In this document: positions 60,957-64,000 of the stretch, in pieces
How the letters are laid out: the number at the start of each line of letters is the position of its first letter
Position numbering within the stretch: the first letter of the stretch is position 1
DNA from: CAYUZU01 sp964448675
Lineage (GTDB): Bacteria > Planctomycetota > Phycisphaerae > UBA1845 > Fen-1342
Length of the DNA: 64,000 nucleotides
Direction: 5' to 3'
Assembly: GCA_964448675.1 (NCBI GenBank)
Contig: CAYUZU010000010.1
Location: 113,517 to 177,516 of the forward strand
Position numbers and translations under genes: made by a program
The notes under the pieces: generated by a model
Databases searched by the model: none
What the model was told of the DNA's origin: nothing
Seen by the model: the letters and a program-made list of their open reading frames with translations, nothing else

Positions 60957-63950
60957 ATGCCCGTTCACCGCGTGGAGATCGGTCCACCCCCCGACGCCCC
61001 TGACCGTGCCGCCGACCGCCATGTCCTCGCCCGGCTCCGTGAAGCGGGTCTGGCGGGCCTGCAGGCCGTCCGGGCCGCCCGCCTGTACCTCCTCGAGGGC
61101 GACCTGGACCGCAACGCCGCCCGCCTGGTGGCCGATAACCTGCTCGTCGATCCGGTGATCGAGTCCGTCGGCGTCCTCAGCGATGACGATCCCGCTCCGC
61201 GGACGCCCGCCGGCTGGGTCGGCGTCGAAGTCCACCCCCGCCCCGGCGTGATGGACCCCGTCGCCCAGAGCACCCACGCCGAACTCCGCGCCCGCGGTCT
61301 GGCGGTGGACAACGTCCGCACCGGCTGGCGCTATCTGCTCGCCGGCACGCTCGACAGCGCCGACGTGGTGCAGGCCGTCCGGCGGGTCCTGGCCAACGAC
61401 TGCATCGAAGAGGTCGTGCCCGGGACCGCCGGTGTGCGCCCCGCGCCGCGGCCTCCGGTGTTTGCCTTCGCGTTGCGGCACGTTCCGCTCCGCGAGCTCA
61501 ACGAGACCGAGCTGGAAGCGTTGTCGCGCTCCGCGCACCTGTTCCTGTCGCCGGAGGAGATGCGTGCGATCCAGGTGCACTTTCGCGAGCAGGGCCGCGA
61601 GCCGACCGATCTCGAGCTCGAGACCCTCGCCCAGACCTGGTCCGAGCACTGCGTCCACAAGACACTGCGCAGTGCGATCCTCTACCGCGGTGCGCCGCTG
61701 CCGGGTGCCACGGCAACCGACACGCCTCAGGAGCGCCAGTACGACAACCTGCTGAAGGACACCATCGCCCGCGCGACCGAGGCGCTCATCGCCGCCGGCC
61801 GCGGCCCGCAGTGCCTCTCGGTCTTCAAGGACAACGCCGGAGTCATTGCGTTCGACGACGACTTCGGCATCGCATTCAAGGTCGAGACGCACAATCACCC
61901 CTCCGCCATCGAGCCTTACGGCGGGGCGGCGACGGGCATCGGCGGCGTCATTCGTGACATCATCGGCTGCGGTCTCGGCGCCAAGCCGATTGCCAACACC
62001 GACATCTTCTGCGTCGCTCAATCCGACTGGCCGCAGGACGCACTGCCGAAAGGCGTCCTGCACCCGCGCCGGGTCCTGCGCGGCATCGTCCAGGGCGTGG
62101 CCGACTACGGCAATCGCATGGGCATTCCCACGGTCAACGGCGCGGTGTATTTCGATCCACGCTATCTTGGCAACCCGCTGGTGTACTGCGGCTGCGTCGG
62201 CCTGATGCCACGCGACATGGTCGAGAAAGCAGCCCGCCCCGGCGACGCAATCGTCGTCGTCGGTGGTCGCACGGGACGGGACGGCATTCACGGTGCCACG
62301 TTCTCCTCGGCCGAGCTCACTGACACCCATGCGGACGAGTTCTCCCACGCCGTCCAGATCGGCAATGCCATCACCGAGAAGCGCTTCCTCGACGCCGTCC
62401 TGCAGGCGCGCGACGCGGCCGGCGGCTGCCTGTACAACGCCATCACCGACTGCGGCGCGGGCGGCCTGAGCAGCGCCGTTGGCGAGATGGGCGAAGCGGT
62501 CGGTGCGGTCGTCGATCTCGAGACCGTGCCACTCAAGTATGCGGGCCTGCGCTATGACGAAATCTGGATCAGCGAAGCCCAGGAGCGGATGGTGCTTGCC
62601 GTTCCGCCCGCCAGTCTTGACGCGTTCATGCAGATCATGGCTGCCGAAGAGGTCGAGGCCACGGTCATCGGCACCTTCGGCCACGAGGTGGACGACAAGC
62701 CCCGGCTCGTGCTGCGCTACGACGGGAACATCGTCGGCGACCTCGACCTGCACTTCCTGCACCACGGCGTGCCGCGCCGCGAGCGCACCGCTGTATGGGA
62801 GCCGCCCGAGCACGGGCCGGACGTCCTCGCCGCATCGTCCACGACGTCGCTGAGCGCGGCCGATCTGTTGGATCGCCTGCGCGACGCGCTGGCGAGTCCG
62901 AACGCCGCCGCGAAGGAGTGGATCATCCGCCAGTACGACCACGAGGTGCAGGGGGGCAGCGTGGTCAAGCCGCTGCTGGGGCGCGGTCGCGGACCCGGTG
63001 ACGCCGCCGTACTCCTGCCGCGGTTGGACAACACCCGCGGCCTGGCGGTGGGTTGTGGCCTGGCAGGGCACCTGGCCGATGTCGATCCCTACTGGATGGC
63101 CGCGGCCTCCATCGACGAAGCCCTGCGCAACGTCATCGCGGTCGGTGGCGACCCGGCGCAGACCGCGATCCTCGACAACTTCTGCTGGGGCCGCAGTGAC
63201 GACCCGCATCAACTCGGCGCCCTGGTCCGTGCCTGCCAGGCCTGCTACGACGTGGCGCTGGTCAATGGCGTGCCGTTCATCTCCGGCAAGGACTCGCTGA
63301 ACAACGAATTCGCCCTGGACGAAAGCGACATTGCACCGCTGATCGCCGCGCTGCGCACGAGGGCCGCGGGTGATTCGCCCGACGCCGTCCGCCTGCGCGC
63401 GATCCTGCCGTCGCTGGAGCGCAAGCTGCACGAGCGGCGGCGGCTGGCGATCCCGCCGACATTGCTGATCAGCGCCATCAGCATCGTGCCCGACGCCGGC
63501 CGCTGCGTAACGAGCGACCTCAAGCGCCCGGGGCACCAGGTTGTCCTGCTGGGTGGGCTGCCACCGGTGGACTACGAGCTCGCTGCCGCTGCCGGCACGC
63601 ACCGCGTGGTCGCGTCGCTCGTTGCGGACGGCCGGGCGTGCGCATGCCACGACGTGTCGGACGGTGGCTGGCTCACGGCACTGGCCGAGATGGCCCTGGC
63701 GGGGGATCGCGGCGTCGATGTGGCCCCGCCGGCCGCGGATGCGAACCTCCCGGCCCCGTTCGCCGACTGCTGTGCGACGTACCTGCTCGAGAGCGACCGA
63801 CCCGACGATGTGCTGCGGGCAGCCGAACGGAGCGGCGTGAACGCGGTGGCGATCGCCACCGTGCGAGATGACACGACCTTCCGCGTCGCCGGCCACGCGG
63901 TGGAGGTCCAGGCCTTGCAGGCCGCCTGGCGTGGCGACGCTGCGATCTAG
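60957..63950 (+). CDS. purL: Phosphoribosylformylglycinamidine synthase PurL with two PurS-like domains
   Basis: 997 residues. Residues about 4-70 (LLEGDLDRNAARLVADNLLVDPVIESV) and about 88-155 (VGVEVHPRPGVMDPVAQ; VVQAVRRVLANDCIEEVV) are two PurS-like units in tandem. The synthase follows: TWSEHCVHKT with H231, GVIAFDDDFGIAFKVETHNHPSAIEPYGGAATGIGGVIRD read across about 298-338, GGRTGRDGIHGATFSS, and a second half with KPLLGRGRGPGDAAVLLP and GVPFISGKDSLNNEF. No glutaminase domain is attached, so a separate PurQ is needed. In B. subtilis PurS is a separate dimeric subunit; in E. coli an N-terminal domain replaces it. This is an intermediate arrangement. The stop is 50 bases from the window end. 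Confidence 0.93.
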   Translation: MPVHRVEIGPPPDAPDRAADRHVLARLREAGLAGLQAVRAARLYLLEGDLDRNAARLVADNLLVDPVIESVGVLSDDDPAPRTPAGWVGVEVHPRPGVMDPVAQSTHAELRARGLAVDNVRTGWRYLLAGTLDSADVVQAVRRVLANDCIEEVVPGTAGVRPAPRPPVFAFALRHVPLRELNETELEALSRSAHLFLSPEEMRAIQVHFREQGREPTDLELETLAQTWSEHCVHKTLRSAILYRGAPLPGATATDTPQERQYDNLLKDTIARATEALIAAGRGPQCLSVFKDNAGVIAFDDDFGIAFKVETHNHPSAIEPYGGAATGIGGVIRDIIGCGLGAKPIANTDIFCVAQSDWPQDALPKGVLHPRRVLRGIVQGVADYGNRMGIPTVNGAVYFDPRYLGNPLVYCGCVGLMPRDMVEKAARPGDAIVVVGGRTGRDGIHGATFSSAELTDTHADEFSHAVQIGNAITEKRFLDAVLQARDAAGGCLYNAITDCGAGGLSSAVGEMGEAVGAVVDLETVPLKYAGLRYDEIWISEAQERMVLAVPPASLDAFMQIMAAEEVEATVIGTFGHEVDDKPRLVLRYDGNIVGDLDLHFLHHGVPRRERTAVWEPPEHGPDVLAASSTTSLSAADLLDRLRDALASPNAAAKEWIIRQYDHEVQGGSVVKPLLGRGRGPGDAAVLLPRLDNTRGLAVGCGLAGHLADVDPYWMAAASIDEALRNVIAVGGDPAQTAILDNFCWGRSDDPHQLGALVRACQACYDVALVNGVPFISGKDSLNNEFALDESDIAPLIAALRTRAAGDSPDAVRLRAILPSLERKLHERRRLAIPPTLLISAISIVPDAGRCVTSDLKRPGHQVVLLGGLPPVDYELAAAAGTHRVVASLVADGRACACHDVSDGGWLTALAEMALAGDRGVDVAPPAADANLPAPFADCCATYLLESDRPDDVLRAAERSGVNAVAIATVRDDTTFRVAGHAVEVQALQAAWRGDAAI

Positions 63951-64000
63951 CCCGGATTATTCATCGGTAGGTTGAAGTTTGGGTAGTGCGGTTGTGCGAG

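Overview
The window is high-GC bacterial chromosome and looks like a member of the Planctomycetota, most plausibly the Phycisphaerae side. The pointers are two PEP-CTERM (exosortase-sorted) proteins, several small membrane proteins with the zinc-ribbon motif CGYNLRGL, a Gram-negative lipopolysaccharide-export apparatus, a fused SecDF and a flagellum with P and L rings. The phylum call is inference from gene content. No rRNA, tRNA, insertion sequence, prophage or CRISPR array is visible.

Layout. 0-2 kb: two PEP-CTERM genes that share a homologous 3' flank ending in near-identical hairpins, then two neighbouring zinc-ribbon membrane modules, the second of which runs in frame into arginyl-tRNA synthetase. 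4.8-18 kb: envelope block with a giant LptC/LptA-like protein, a lipoprotein, a membrane protein, SecDF, a LysM protein, LptF, LptG and an OmpR-type response regulator. 18.05-19.49 kb: 1.4 kb without a convincing gene but with three intrinsic terminators and tandem CCTCC tracts, best explained as a non-coding RNA locus. 19.5-24.6 kb (minus): prkA, yeaH/yhbH and a MoxR ATPase, plus a zinc-ribbon protein. 24.8-31.6 kb: ispF, an alpha/beta hydrolase, a GH3-family enzyme, a FliA/WhiG-type sigma factor and a six-hairpin glycosidase-like protein. 31.7-39.4 kb: rsgA, then a methylcitrate-cycle cluster (prpD, citrate synthase, prpB, prpC) and a cardiolipin synthase.

39.4-53.4 kb (all minus) is a flagellar cluster in the transcription order 54-aa protein, flgF, flgG, flgA, flgH, flgI, flgJ, flgN, flgK, flgL, fliW, csrA, flagellin, flagellin. 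Several junctions are GTGA overlaps. A good -24/-12 (sigma-54) element precedes the operon and a sigma-28-like element precedes the last flagellin, implying RpoN control of rod, ring and hook-junction genes and FliA control of filament. CsrA and FliW are encoded immediately upstream of the flagellins, and the flagellin and csrA leaders carry GGA motifs over their ribosome-binding sites, as expected for the FliW-CsrA-flagellin feedback circuit.

53.8-64 kb: two TPR proteins, a 59-aa zinc ribbon, a possible Cys-rich small protein, a UvrA that stops at the boundary between its two ATPase halves, a DUF2617-like protein, accA, and purL carrying two N-terminal PurS-like domains.

The least explained items are the 18.1-19.2 kb RNA locus, the half-length UvrA, the zinc-ribbon/ArgRS fusion, and FlgL with three tandem inserted repeats. 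All functional calls rest on reading motifs by eye; no database search was run.
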